Shown here in pieces: positions 30,151 to 41,825 of a DNA stretch of 64,000 nt. This DNA comes from Pyropia yezoensis. Its lineage: Eukaryota > Rhodophyta > Bangiophyceae > Bangiales > Bangiaceae. The DNA lies in contig CM020620.1 in assembly GCA_009829735.1 (NCBI GenBank), positions 16,636,354-16,700,353 of the forward strand. Reading direction: 5' to 3'. Under the pieces are notes generated by a model. It saw nothing but the letters and a program-made list of their open reading frames with translations, made no database searches and was not told the origin of the DNA. Numbering within the stretch: position 1 is the first letter of the stretch; every line of letters begins with the position of its first letter. Both the position numbers and the translations under genes were made by a program.

Positions 30151-31637
30151 ATGGAGGAGGAGCTTGATCTGGACGTTTGCGCGCTGATGCGGGACCAGGA
30201 GGACATTGAGGCGGCCTCGGCGGTTGCTGCCCACCTGTCCGTTCTGCGGCGATATCGCCGCGGTGTGCTCGCGACCCACCATGGGAAGCGGCTGAGGTAC
30301 CGCGGATCTGCGCGGGGTCGGCAGAACAAGTCACGGGACTGCGCGTTTGGCATGTTTTGTATCTTACGTGACTATTTTGGTGTGAATGGTGCCCCCCCTG
30401 TGTACTCGGAGGCCGATTTTAAGCGTCGCTTTCGCGTCCCTCGCGCTGTATTTGTCCGCGTGTATTGAGCTTTGAAGGACCGCCCGTGGTGGGCGCAGAA
30501 GGACCACGCAACCAGCCAACTGCAGGCCAACCCGCTGCAGAAGCTGGTTGCCGCTTTTCGAGTGCTGGGGTATGGGAAGCCACTGACCGTGCCGATGAGT
30601 ACTGCCGCATTTCCTCCACCACGATCGAGACTGCTGTGAAGAAGCTGGCTGTTTTTGTTGGTAATGAGTTTGGAGGCGAGTACCTGCGCCCACCCAATGA
30701 TGCCGAGCTGGACGTGCTGCTGAAGAGAAACGCGGAGCGGGGCATGCCGAGCAGCATTGGATCGCTGGACTGTTCCCAGTGGGAGTGGAAGAACTGTCCG
30801 AAGGGACAGGCTGGGCTGCACCAGAATAGGAAGGGGCGTCGGGCAGTTGTCATGGAGACCGTTTGTGACGAGGACCTGTATATCTGGCTCCTGTTTGTCG
30901 GCTGCCCGGGCAGTATGATTGACCTCAATGTTATGCAGCAGTCTCCGCTCTATCAGGATATCACTGCGGGGGATTGACCGCACCGTAGCAAGCCCTTCAC
31001 TATCAATGGTCACACGCGCACGCTTCCCTATTACCTGGTTGACGGCATTTACCTGCACTACGCCTTCTACTTTTGCTCGTATGGACGGGCTGTCACAGAC
31101 AAGCAGAAGACCTTCAATCGCCTCCAGGAGGCGCTGCGTAAGGACGTTGAGCGACATTACGCGGTACTGACCTCTCGCTTTCACATCGCCCTCGACCCGG
31201 CCAGGTACGCCAAGGTCACAACCATCTGTTCTGTGGCCAAGGCGGTTGCTGTATTGCACAACATGGTGACTCAGGTGCGTCGGGGGGGGTATCTGGCCAA
31301 GCAGCGGCGGGACTTCGCTGCTGCTGTTGCTGACGATAGGTCGGACTCTGGTTCTTTGAGTGAGTCTGGTGGCTCAGCCGCCGGGAGTGGTGCACCTGGC
31401 AGTAGGCGGGGGGGAGGTCCACTTGGAGGAAGCTTTCCCACCGCTGGCGAGGCAGGCCCAGACATCATGCCCATTGCCCAGGCGGCACGCAACGCGTTTG
31501 TACGAGCTATGATGGCCTGGAAGGAGGTCCGAAGTGCTAAGGAGCACGTCGCGCTGCGTAACGACCTCGCCGAGCACATCTACCGCGACCGGGGGGAGCT
31601 GCTGGAGCCGTACCTGCGAGGGAGGCCGCCAAGCTGA
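30151..31637 (+). pseudogene. PIF/Harbinger-type transposase, broken
   Basis: ATG 30151 starts a helical N-terminal part ending FKRRFRVPRAVFVRVY, then TGA at 30466-30468. The same frame continues with ALKDRPWWAQKD and LQANPLQKLVAAFRVLGYG, after which homology shifts to a second frame (DEYCRISSTTIETAVKKL). The catalytic region GSLDCSQWEWKNCPKGQAG with later CPGSMIDLNVMQQSPLY is typical of the plant-transposon/Harbinger nuclease family and supplies two of the acidic residues. Another in-frame TGA is at 30975-30977. After it the frame continues with LPYYLVDGIYLHYAFYF and an acidic, Gly/Ser-rich tail to 31637. Two stops and one frameshift make it a pseudogene unless introns are present. Together with the MYB-like gene at 33323-35516 it forms the usual two-gene Harbinger set. 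Confidence 0.85.
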
Positions 31638-31979
31638 GAGTGTAGTCGTCATCAAAGGTTTTTTTTTCCCCGTTCAGCAGGTTTTTTTTTTTTCCTTGGA
31701 CACGATTGTCTCTTGCTCTTGCTTATAACAGCACTGGACGCAACTGTGTAACCGTCCGAAGCGGGAGAAGACGGCGGGAACTCGGTGGGGGGAGGGGGTG
31801 GAGCGTAGCAACTGGCTACGCGCAGGGCGGGTGTGTCCAGCAGCGGAGAGGGGGGGAGGGTGTCCGAAAGCTGGCGGCGTGCAGGGGGAGGACTGCGCTG
31901 GATGTGATGGCGTCAAAGGGGTGCCAGTCGGGGATGGATTGCGCGCGCGTGCGGCGGTGCGAGTAAGTGGGTGGGGGGG

Positions 31980-33165
31980 GGGGGCATGTGCCCAGTCCTG
32001 CGGTGGTGGCCGCGTTCCAGGTTGGTCGCTGGGTAGCTGAGAGGATAGGATGGTAGAGGAGTGGGACGAAGGCCAGCCCCTGGGGTGCTCGCCGCCCGAA
32101 GCCATCGGGGGCGGTGGCGGTAGCGGCGCCGGCACGGCGCCAGCCGTTGCGGCTGGGGTTGCAGAGGAGGTGGGGGGACAGGGGGGGAGCGAGGGGGGGA
32201 GTGGCCACAGACCTTTGGTGCTTGCCGCCAGCCGCCATAGGCGGCGGGCGACGCCTGCGGCGGCGCTGGCCGCGGCGCCGGCCGCTCTCTCTGGCTGGGG
32301 TTGACGCCGGGGGACAGGTGGGCAGTGGGTGGGGGAAGGTGCGAGCCGGTGGGTCACTCGCCAATCGATTGCGGCGGTTGCGTCGGTTGGGGCGGCAGCC
32401 GCTGGGCCTGGCTGGCGTGGAGGAGGGGGAACTGGTGCGAGGTTAGGGGCGGAGGTGGGCCAAGCACGTGTGGCGCTCGTCGCCCCCCGCCATCGGGGCA
32501 GTGCCAGTTGGGGCGGCGGCCACAGTGCTGGCGGCCTCGGCTGTCTGCTGAGGGGGGGGAAGATGATGAGAGGAGGGTGGGGGAGCGCGATATCCATAGT
32601 GCTGCTTGCCGCGCGCCGCCATTGGACGCGGTCGGGGCGGCGGCAGCTGCCTGTGCCGGTAGGGGTGGAATATAGGACACTCGTGGGAGGTGGGGGGGGA
32701 AGGGGGCCAGCCCCTGTGGTGCTTGGCGCCCGCCACTATCGGGGGCAATGGCGGTGGCGGCGGCGGTCACGGCGCCGGCCGTCGCGGCTGGTTGCGGAGG
32801 AGGGAGGGGGACTAGGGGGGGGCGAAGAGAGAAGCGGCCACACCCCTGTGGTGCTGGCCGCCTGCCGCCATGGGCGGCGGGCGGCGTCTGCGGCGGCGCC
32901 GGCCGTGGCGCCGGCCGCTCTGGCTGGCTGGCGTGGAGGCGGGGGAACTGGTGCGAGGTGGGGGGGGAGGTGGGCCAACCCGTGTTGCGCTTGTCGCCCC
33001 CCGCCGTCGGGGCAGTGCTGCTGGCGGCGGCGGCAGGGGCGCTGGGCGCCGCGGCTGCTTGGGGTGGAAGGGGGGGGACTGGTGGGAGTCGGGGGGGGGA
33101 GCCGGCCAACCCCGTACCGCTTGCCGCCCGCCTCCATCTGCGGCGGCAGCAACGGCGGTGATGGC
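31980..33165. repeat. GC-rich minisatellite, about nine diverged units of 115-145 bp
   Basis: Units begin near 32070, 32213, 32333, 32457, 32575, 32703, 32830, 32970 and 33100. Each contains a version of GTGGTGCTTGCCGCCCGCC followed by CATCGGGGGCGG-like text, a CGGCGCCGGCCG block and a tail GTGGAGGAGGGGGAACTGGT. All frames are open at places, so ORFs here are composition artefacts. It separates the convergent Harbinger transposase and MYB-like gene. Confidence 0.75.
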
Positions 33166-33322
33166 CGACGAGGAAGTTGCCCAGATGCTCTGGTTCATCC
33201 GGGACAAACAAGAGGTATAAAAAAAAAAAAACACGCTGCCCAATGGGTGTAAAAAAACAAACTTTGATTCCCACGGTCGCGTACAAGCACAAGCAACATG
33301 CAAAACACTTCCAGGTACAACA

Positions 33323-35516
33323 CTACATGCCGGCGTCACTATCAGATTCACTGCTGGATTGGTCAGAAAGGCGGGGAGTCCGCGCCCGCCCGCGGGGCGA
33401 GGACAGCCCAGAGGACAGGTCGGACTCATCAAGGGGTAGCGTGGTGCCCAGTGACTTATTCTGCAATCTCGCCGCGGCCGCCACTTTCGTCAGTTGGGCT
33501 TTGGCCGCGCGCGAGAGCGCGAGAACAGGGGGCACAACAGTTCGGAGGCTGGAGCGTGGAGCGCCCTCCGCTGCTGTGGGTACTTGCGCAGGTGTGGCTG
33601 CCTCCGGTCGCGTGAGCGGCCGCACGGGCCGGTCCAGGGCCGCTCCAGCAGGTTCCAAAGGCCCAGCCGCAGAGGCAGGCAGCGGCACCATATGCACAGG
33701 GGCGGCGGGGGGGGACGGCGGCGGTCGCGCACTGTCGTCGTCGTCCTCCTTCTCGGCGGCAGGGGCCGCGGGGGGGGGCGGCGGCGGTCGCACACTGTCG
33801 TCGTCGTCCTCCTCCTCGTCGGAAATCTCATAAGCAGCAGGTCAGGTCGTGGCGTCCATTGCCGCCGCCGGGCTCACCGTCGGGGGGGTCCAGAACTTGG
33901 CCGGCTCGGGGCCGAGAGAAATGCCGGCCGCCTTCAGCATCTGGCGCGCCTTGGTGCGCATGAACAGCTTCGCCTCCTCCGTATCGCGCATGTTGGGCTG
34001 GATGGAAAGGATAATGGCCGACCGCTCGGCCGCGGCATTTGCCATATCCTGGAGTTCTTCAGTGCTGGCCCGCACTTTCCGCGCCGCCGCAATGTCTTCC
34101 TTGCGGCCACGCTTAGCCGCTTTGATGCCAGGTGTGCGTGGGTCAAAATTGCGTGCAGGGCCCCCGACGTTGCCACTGGTGCGGGGGCCATCCGTCGGGT
34201 CGTCCGTCTCAGCGTCCTCATGATTGCTCGTCCCGCTGCCCTCAGTGCCGCTCCGGGTGCCGACTCCCGCGGCGGCAGCTCCAGCGGCGCCGCTTTACTT
34301 GTCCGAGCTGCGCAGCACCTTCCAGCACGGGACATATTTCTGCAGCGGGTCGTTCATGCGCTTCCCAGTCTCCGCCTCCACCCCGTCCATGCGCGCCTGA
34401 TGCTTTCGGATAGCCTTGTAGATGTCCATGCCCTTGCTGTGCGCCAAAGCGCCCTGGATGACCGCCTCCTCGGACGGGTTGCCTGTCAGCTTCAGGCGCT
34501 GTACAGCTAAAAACGACGATGCCAAAGCGCTGGTCCCCTTCTTGACTTTGTCCAAGGTCTTGGTGATCGATCCCACCGTGCGGTCGTTCGTCATTGGCAT
34601 CGCCCCGCGGGCGCGCATCAGGTCATAGTACTCGTCGCGCACCCCAGTGTAGAAGTCTGCCCCCCTCTGGTCCGTCCCCACAATGTTGTCCCGCGTCTTC
34701 ACAAGCCACGCCTTGGACAAACACGCCAGCTCCACCTCCGACCACCCCAGGCCAGAGCCCATGGCGTTAGTTACGCGGAGGGCCTTGCTCGCGGTAGCCG
34801 CCACAACCACCGTGGCGCGGCAAAGACAGTCGAGGAGTCGGCGGGCGGGGGCCGAGGTCGGCGGCAGGCGGGGGCGGCGGCGGCGGTGGCGGCCGCTGGT
34901 CGTAGGGGGCAGGAGGGCGCTCGTTGTAGGGCGGGGGTAGGCGTTCGTTGTAGGGCGCGGACTGGCGCTCGTTGTAGAGCTGGGGCATGCGCTCGTCGTA
35001 CGGTGGGGGCGGGGCGTCAGGTGAGACCCAGCGGTCGCCGCGGTCCTCCTCCCAGTTGGGACTGGGGGGGCGCCGGCGTTGGTCGTCCCGATACCGCGGT
35101 GCGCGTGTTCGGCTGCGGGGGCGCAACGGCTCTTCCTGCTCAACGCTGGGGGGGTGGCTGCGTCCAAATTTGTCGTTGTCGCGACCGCCGTGGTGGCCGT
35201 GATGATCCCCACGCGGAGACGTAGGTCCGCCAACATAAGTAGTCGGCGGCGGGGTGTAGGTCCAGCCAGGAGCCGGGGGCGCCGCCCAATGGCACGGGCA
35301 AGCCCAGTGGCAGGCGGCGCGGGGCGCGCTGCTTGCGGCAAGCGGCATCCAATCAGTCGGCGTGGGCGCGGCCGGCATCCATGCGCCGTCGCGGGGAGGC
35401 AGCATCCAGGCGCCGCCCGCGAAGGGGCCACCAGCACCGCGGCCGTGCATGGCGTTACGGGCGGGGAAGGGAACGGTAGGCAGGGGCGGGGGTGGTGTCG
35501 GCCGTGCCGGCCCCAA
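33323..35516 (-). pseudogene. MYB/SANT-like DNA-binding partner protein of a Harbinger element, broken
   Basis: The core starts MGSGLGWSEVELACLSKAWL with IVGTDQRGADFYTGVRDEYY, the pattern of Harbinger-associated MYB-like proteins (Trp, acidic, AW, G-x-Q, F). It continues through VPCWKVLRSSDK to TAA at 34295-34297. The same frame goes on without other stops: a Lys/Arg nuclear-signal-like part (KAAKRGRKED), helices (STEELQDMANAAAERSAI), a TGA at 33842-33844, then an acidic repeat (EISDEEEDDDDS, EKEDDDDS) and the end DQSSSESDSDAGM at 33323. Upstream in another frame (34767-35516) is a Pro/Tyr-rich N-terminus with repeats of the PPYNER/APYNER type. The protein would help the transposase bind element ends. 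Two stops and one frame change suggest decay; introns cannot be excluded. Confidence 0.7.
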
Positions 35517-35814
35517 GGCGGGAGAGGGAAAGGCGGGAGACGGAATGGTGGGTACGGTTGGGCGGGGGCAAGCAGAGTGGCGAGCGTCGTGCGGGGTGGG
35601 GCGCGGCTATCGGTGGCGGGTGGGCGGGGTGGCGTCGACCCGGAGAGTGTCGCGACGTCCCCGCACCCTCCCGAGAAAAACCGTCGACGGCGGGTGGGAG
35701 CGCGCTCTCCGCCAGCGCAACGCCTGCGCCCCCCCCCCCACCATTGCAGAGGAGTCGGGGGGGGTGCGTGTCCGGTCGTCGGGGCTGTTGGGAGGTCAGC
35801 CCGGATTCACGTCG

Positions 35815-36240
35815 GGGGGGGGGGGGGGGGGGGGGGGGGGAATGGGGGGGGGGGGGGGGGTTTGGCGGTGTGTTCCCCCCGATCCACGGTGTGGGGGGGG
35901 ATTGAGGGGGGAGGGGCGGTCGGGGGGCGGTTTGCACTGCGTCTTCGCTGTGCATGCCGTATGGGGGGGTTATGACGAGGGACGTGGGCGTCGAGGGGCG
36001 GGCGGCTTGCACTGCACCCTCCACAGAAGCACGCTGTGGGACGGGGGTCGACCGGGGGGGGGGGATGGGGCGGCCGGAGGGCAGTTTGCACTGCGCCCCC
36101 GCCGTCCATCGCGAGTGGACGGGTTGCTGCGGGGGGGGGGGGGGGGCCCCGCGGGGCGCGCAGCGCACACTGCACCCCCGCCAAACTACTCTCAGGGAGG
36201 GGTTTGAAGGGGGGGAGGGGGCTGCTGGGGGGCTGTCGGC
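35815..36240. repeat. Poly-G tracts and minisatellite of about 75-90 bp units
   Basis: Long G runs at about 35814-35862 are followed by about four or five units, each with TTGCACTGC (35934, 36006, 36087, and a variant at about 36168) about 72-85 bp apart. The sequence is prone to length errors. Confidence 0.6.
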
Positions 36241-38368
36241 CGTGCCGGAGCTGCGGGCGGGGGGAGGGCCCAGAAATGGCTCTCCTGCCCCGGGTGGCTG
36301 GGCACTTCGTGCGGTGGAGGGTGGTGGCTGCCGCGGGAGAGTGGAGTCGGTTGTGACACAGAGCTTCGGGAAGAGGGGCCTGTGGCACACACACCCCCGT
36401 CCCCGCCTGCTGCATGCCCCGACGCAGCCGTCTTGCCCCGACGGAAAATATCCAGAGGGCTCGCGCGACCGCATTGGGAGCACCACGACGAGCGCACACT
36501 CGACTGTCCAATGACATGTTTCGTGAGGAGACTGTGGCAGGGGGGATTTGGGCAATGAGGACTGTTTGTAGGTGGCGACCTGGTGGCGCAACGCCCGAAC
36601 ACACACCTCCCTTGCAGACGGATGATAAAGACTACCTCTTGTCGGCGCCATGACGGCCTTACACTCTTCCGTTACGTAATGCCCGCCACCGGCGGCGTCA
36701 CACCATGGCCTGCCGCGAAGGAGCCCCCCCCCTCTGTGTCTCGTCCTCGTGAAAACGCTCGCCATATAGGCTCGAAAGCCATCAGAACGGTCCTCCCGAC
36801 AATCAGAACCGAGGCTTGCGGACGATGGGGTGGGGCGGACGTGCTGAGCGTTCAGAGCCCGAGGGAAGGACGACGTGGTGACTGCAAGAGAGGCTGAGTC
36901 GAGAGAGAGAGAAAAGAGAGACGATGGGTGTTGCTGACCGCAAACGGCCGGCTGCGGGGTCCACGCTGGTGCCACCCGAAAAATCAGCGGCTGATCCTTG
37001 CACATTCTTGGCGACCCGTGGAGTCACGCGGGAAGGGAACACAGGTGACATGGTTGCCATAGGAGACACCGCGACACACCCACACTAGCACCCCCCCACC
37101 AAAACCCCCTGTATACGGGGAGACTACGGCCAATGCGGCGGGTCAAAGCGAGTGTTCCACCCGTTTCTCCCCCCCCACGTCGCGCGGACGAGCACATAGG
37201 GGGTAAATCATCACGGATCATATCTGAAGCCTCGTCCTGAACAATCAAGTATCCTTAGGTCCCGGCCAGGTCGCAGAAGTATAAAAAGAGTGCTGTTGAC
37301 AAAGCACTATGAATCATCCCGTTTTTCACAATCTGTCTACTACTCACATTAGCGAGGCCAGGAACTCGGGGTGAGGGATTCATTTTTCATCCACTCTACA
37401 TTCTATCCGAGTAAGAGAAGCCAGATTCCGCATCCGAGGATTCTGAAATCCTCAGTGGCTCCCCTGATTCCCGCCCTGACGGGGCCCTTTCTCGCAGGCT
37501 GGCACGACTTTAGCCGCCTTTTTGGGCGTTGCTATCTGATTGTGTGTCCTCGAGTTCTTGGCCCCAGCAGCCGTAGCGGACGTCGACTTCTGCACAAAAA
37601 TGAGAAAAAAGGGACTGAGTAAGTCCAGATCTGTCCTTGCTATGGGCAGGCGACGTCGGATAGCATCAAGAGGCGATGATGACCAGATTCCAGGGGAACA
37701 ACTGAACTTTGGAGTACGGTCGATGAAGTAGACACGAAGACTGGGGATGAGGGCTCTTCGTTAATATATAAGTGACCCAAAAGCAATCAAAAAGAGAGTA
37801 CTAACCGCTTTACGTCGGAGATCGTCAGTCCGAGTAAAAAGCATGGTCGTTACCAAGTAAGTTTGGATATTTGCCTTGTCCCCGCCCAGTCCAGTGCACA
37901 TGGGCGGTATCCAGATTATTTGCGGGGGGGGAAAGCATAACCGTTTTCTTGGAGCGATCGTTCGAGGACCCCTGAAGTTGGCCTGGCGGCTTTTGCACCG
38001 TGCTTCTTATTGAAGGTCTATTTTTTATAGCTAGTCACTTGGGAAGCCCCAACTTTATGCCCTCCGCATGATACAGTCCATCATGGGAGCGACCAGGTTC
38101 CTGTTTTTATCGATTACAGTGCTCATAGGCATCATTTAGAACTGCTTACCTGTCTCTTGAGGGATGATCCAGTACAGTGAAAGACATAGCACTGCTTTCG
38201 TAGGCTGTACCGGCGTGTGTCTCGGTCGCATAAGTCAGAAACTCGTCTGTTTTTCCGACTTTTAGTTCCTCTTGTACGGCGCGCCATGCTGTAGCCGTCT
38301 GGAGGTCATGGATGAGTGATAGCTCTCTGGGTGCAACGTTATGCTGCTTCTTTGTCGGCACAGAGAAA
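36241..38368. other. No recognised gene
   Basis: The left half is GC-rich. From about 37240 to 38260 the sequence is clearly AT-richer, without a convincing coding frame on either strand. Confidence 0.4.
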
Positions 38369-40070
38369 AGCACCGGCGGTAGTCGTGCTCGACCATCTTC
38401 AGCCGCCATCGGGCCAGCCGACCATGGCTGTCGGAATCCTTTTCACCAAGGTTGAAGAGCCAACGTAATGGTTCGTGGTCGGACCTTAAGATGAACCTGG
38501 AACCGTCCAGGTATGGACGGAGCAGTTGTACTGCCCATATCACTCCGAGGCATTCGCGCTCGGTGGCACTATAGTTACGCTAAGTCGGGTTGAGTGTCCG
38601 GCTGAGGTACCCCACCGGATGTAGGTCCGGGATATCATTATCGTTACCGATGAGAGTCTCTCCCTGTAGCAGGGTGCACCCCACTTGGGTATTGCATGCA
38701 TTGATGTCGATGACGAAGGTCCCGCATCTATGCGGCAATGCAAGCACGGGTGGGGACAGCAGGGCCTGCTTAAGCGACTCAAACGCCTCTTCCTCGCTGG
38801 GAGAGGGGCGTTGGAGTACCGTAGGCAAGGTACTTCTTGTCAGAACCGTTAAGGGTCTTGCTATACGACCGGAGTCCTTGACGAACTGTCAATATACGTT
38901 ACTCATCCCCAGAAAGCTCTAGAGCTGTGTCTGGGTGGTTGGGTATCGGGCATCTCGGAGTGCTCGGGTACTAGCTTCAGGTACACCCAGCTTACCTGGG
39001 GTAATCTGATGACCCAGATACTCGACCGTTTGTTAAAAGAAGGCACACTTTTTGTGTCGCAGGGCTACCACGGCGTTCCTCAAGAGGGTCAGTACCTCAT
39101 TGACATGTTGGACATGGTCATCCATGATACGCGAGAAGACGATGACATCGTCCAGGTATACTAGGCAGGTACGCCACTTCGCTCTCTTCAATATAATTTC
39201 GATGGCCCGTTCGAATGTAGCGGGTGCGTTGGACAGTACGAAGGGCATCCTTAGGAGCTCGTACACTCCACTGTGGCAGACATACGCTGTCTTGGGAATA
39301 TCCTCCTCGGCCACTGGGATCCGCCAGTACCCGGCATTGCAGTCGATAGTGGTAAACACTGTCGCCTCCCCCAGGGAATCAATGCACTCATCCATCCCTA
39401 GTAAAGGATATGAGGCCTACTTAGTTACCAGGTTGAGGCGTCGATAATCGATGCAGAACCGAGATGTTTGATCCTTCTTCTGTACGATGACGACTGGGGC
39501 ACCCCATTCCGGCATACCGGGTCGGATCACCTTGGCTTCACTCATCCTCCTGACTTCACCATCAGCGATCTCTCGTTGCATAGGTCCCGCTTGGTGCGGT
39601 TGCGACCGGGCGGGTCGTGCGCCTGGTACCAGGTCTATACAATGTTGGGTTGCCCCACTGGTGCCCAAGGCTCCGCCTGTCCACATGCCGTCATGCTTTT
39701 TTAGCACTCGTTGTACCACTTCGGCTACCGAAGAGGGAAGGTGGTCGAGGTCAGCCTCGGCCAAAGCCTTTAAAGCCTCTTGGTCCTTCGGTGGAATGTC
39801 CACCTGGACTGGCGCTCGCTTCGGCTTCCCGCTGTCGGGGCCCTCCAGTTCGGGAGTTTCGGCGACAGCCAGTACCTCAAGTGGTTCCACTTGACCGTCC
39901 TAGTTAGGAGTGAGGCTGCCTCTGTCGTAGAGCTCGGCTATTCCGAGGAAAGTCCCTTTCGGAAGGGTGACTACCTTACAGCGATAGTTCTCCATCAAAA
40001 GCAGTGATAACCCCCCTGCCGGGAGATCAATGGTACCGTTAGCCATGGCGTTTGTAGGTGCGTATGTTGT
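38369..40070 (-). pseudogene. Degenerate pol fragment related to element 1
   Basis: Minus-strand remnants match element 1 Pol from the linker after protease to the end of RNase H. They include VPLEVLAVAE-like text, FCIDYRRLNLVTK, MDECIDSLGEATVFTTIDCNAGYW, LVYLDDVIVFSR and AVQLLRPYLDGSRFILRSDHEPL. The frame is broken several times (e.g. stops near 39418, 39035 and 38581). It ends abruptly near 38369 inside the RNase H/integrase linker, and the other end is lost near 40070. No LTRs, gag or integrase adjoin it. The RT motif here is YLDD, whereas element 1 has HLDD, so it descends from a relative, not from this copy. Confidence 0.88.
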
Positions 40071-41825
40071 GTAGGGGGTCGCGTGCCCTCAGGCGGCTGC
40101 GGTGGTCGAATGGTCGTTGCCTCAGGCGGTGGCGCTAGGCGCCAGTTCTGGAGGTGCTGGAGGTCGTTTCCGGTGACCCCACCAAGACGTCCAAGAGGTG
40201 ACTGGCCAATATATTACAGCGCATGCGGCTCTTACCGACCTCGAAAAAAGTGGCCATATCTTCACTCCACAGTTGTCGTCACGTGTCACGCATCTTTGTA
40301 CCGAGCTGCCCACCAATGCTTGCCGAGCGTCCCTATCAGCGGCCCCCATTTCGTTCCTCGGACGTGCCGGTCGACACGTTCAGGGCGGAGCAAGACGGAG
40401 GCAAGGCAGACACAGAGCCCACATGCTCGCACGGGGGAGCATTGGGGAGTCATCGTATGCGTTTGTCTGCTGCAGAGGGTCTATTCTTCTGTTCGGTGGA
40501 ATTTTGTCCTAAAGCCCCCCCGAACGTGTCAAGTGCCTGCACAGATCCCTCAAACCGCTCAGCCTCCGTCGAACAACTGCATTTTGAAGTAGAACTCACG
40601 TGATGTGGCGACATTCAGGTGATACTAATCCTTCCTTAATTCTCAACAGTCATCCGTGTGACAGGGAAGTGGACCCCAAGAGCCAGTATGAGCTCTTTTG
40701 AGATCGCTTTCGGTCGCGCTGTCTGTGGGTCATCCCTTCTCCTGTGTCGTGCAGAGCGGCGTCTAGGTACTCTCCGACCCCATTTTCTCCCCGCCCTGCT
40801 CGGGAGGGTGTGAGTATGGCTTCTCTTCGCGCCACCCCACAGTGGGCTACCGCTGTTTCGCAGCACGAGGTTACTTCGCTGCTGTATCGTCCACCAAGTT
40901 TGAGGTGGGTTGCCTGGCACCCGAGGCCGTGGCACTTCCTGCTACTGCAGCGGCCTACTGGCTCACGCCTTGCGCTGTTCCTTGTACGTTGACGCCGACA
41001 GGCTAACGCCTCGGTCTGCTCCCAACACGTTGAGACGTGCGGCCTTGACCGTTTCGTGCCTGGAACCCGACCAGCTTCCCTACCATCAATGCAGCACAAG
41101 GAGGCTGCCATCGTCTGTGTGCGTGAAGTTGCTTTTTTTTGCAGCCCAACTAACGACGGCGCTAGGTGCTGTGGCTCCTTTGCTGTCAATATTCTGCCCG
41201 TATGGTGCCGTGTGCCCATCGTGCGGTCGTAGGGGCACACGGGCGGAGTCCTGCTGACGGGGAGTTCTGTCGGTGGCGCAAGCGGCTTCACACGAGATGT
41301 TGGGGGCACGCGTGGGTAAGCAGCCGGTCGTCTACAAGTCGTATCCATGTCCGTCAGGCATACGGGCATGTGCCACGTCCTATCATGTTCGCCCACTGCG
41401 CGGTAAGCCGATTCTGTGTCGCCGGGTGGCAGGCGGGGCGGGACACCAGCGCAGCCCTGACCCCGGTCTTCGAGCTGGTGCCGCAGCGGAAAGGGGTGTG
41501 GTGTGCGCGCCCGACGATGTCTGGGGGATTGACGGGGGGGCCTTTCCTGGCAGTCACATACTGACGGTCCAGCCGAGGGCTATTTCTTTAAGGGGGGCAC
41601 CGCCGCTTGCTTCGCTGCTCTCCTGGACACCCGCACCACAATCCCCTGCCCGTTGCACTCGACCTCAGCCGTCCGCTTTTGTGCACGTCTCCTTTCTTCC
41701 CTCGCACCTGCTGCACGTCTTCTCCCCTACCTTCCAAGATGGCCTCCTCTGCTCGTACATCCTCATTGGTCACTTGCTGGTAATGCCCTCCCACTTTCCA
41801 TACGCCGGTCCAGCGCAGCCGCCAC
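40071..41825. other. No recognised gene
   Basis: ORFs here are short, overlapping and without recognisable motifs. Part may belong to the upstream region of the transposase that follows. Confidence 0.35.

Noticed and set aside
31674..33292. Several 300-aa ORFs on both strands
   Set aside because: They lie in the GC-rich minisatellite, are open in many frames at once and read as Pro/Ala or Gly/Trp low complexity.
35455..37005. 516-aa minus-strand ORF
   Set aside because: Crosses poly-G tracts and the 75-90-bp minisatellite. It is low-complexity with no domain.
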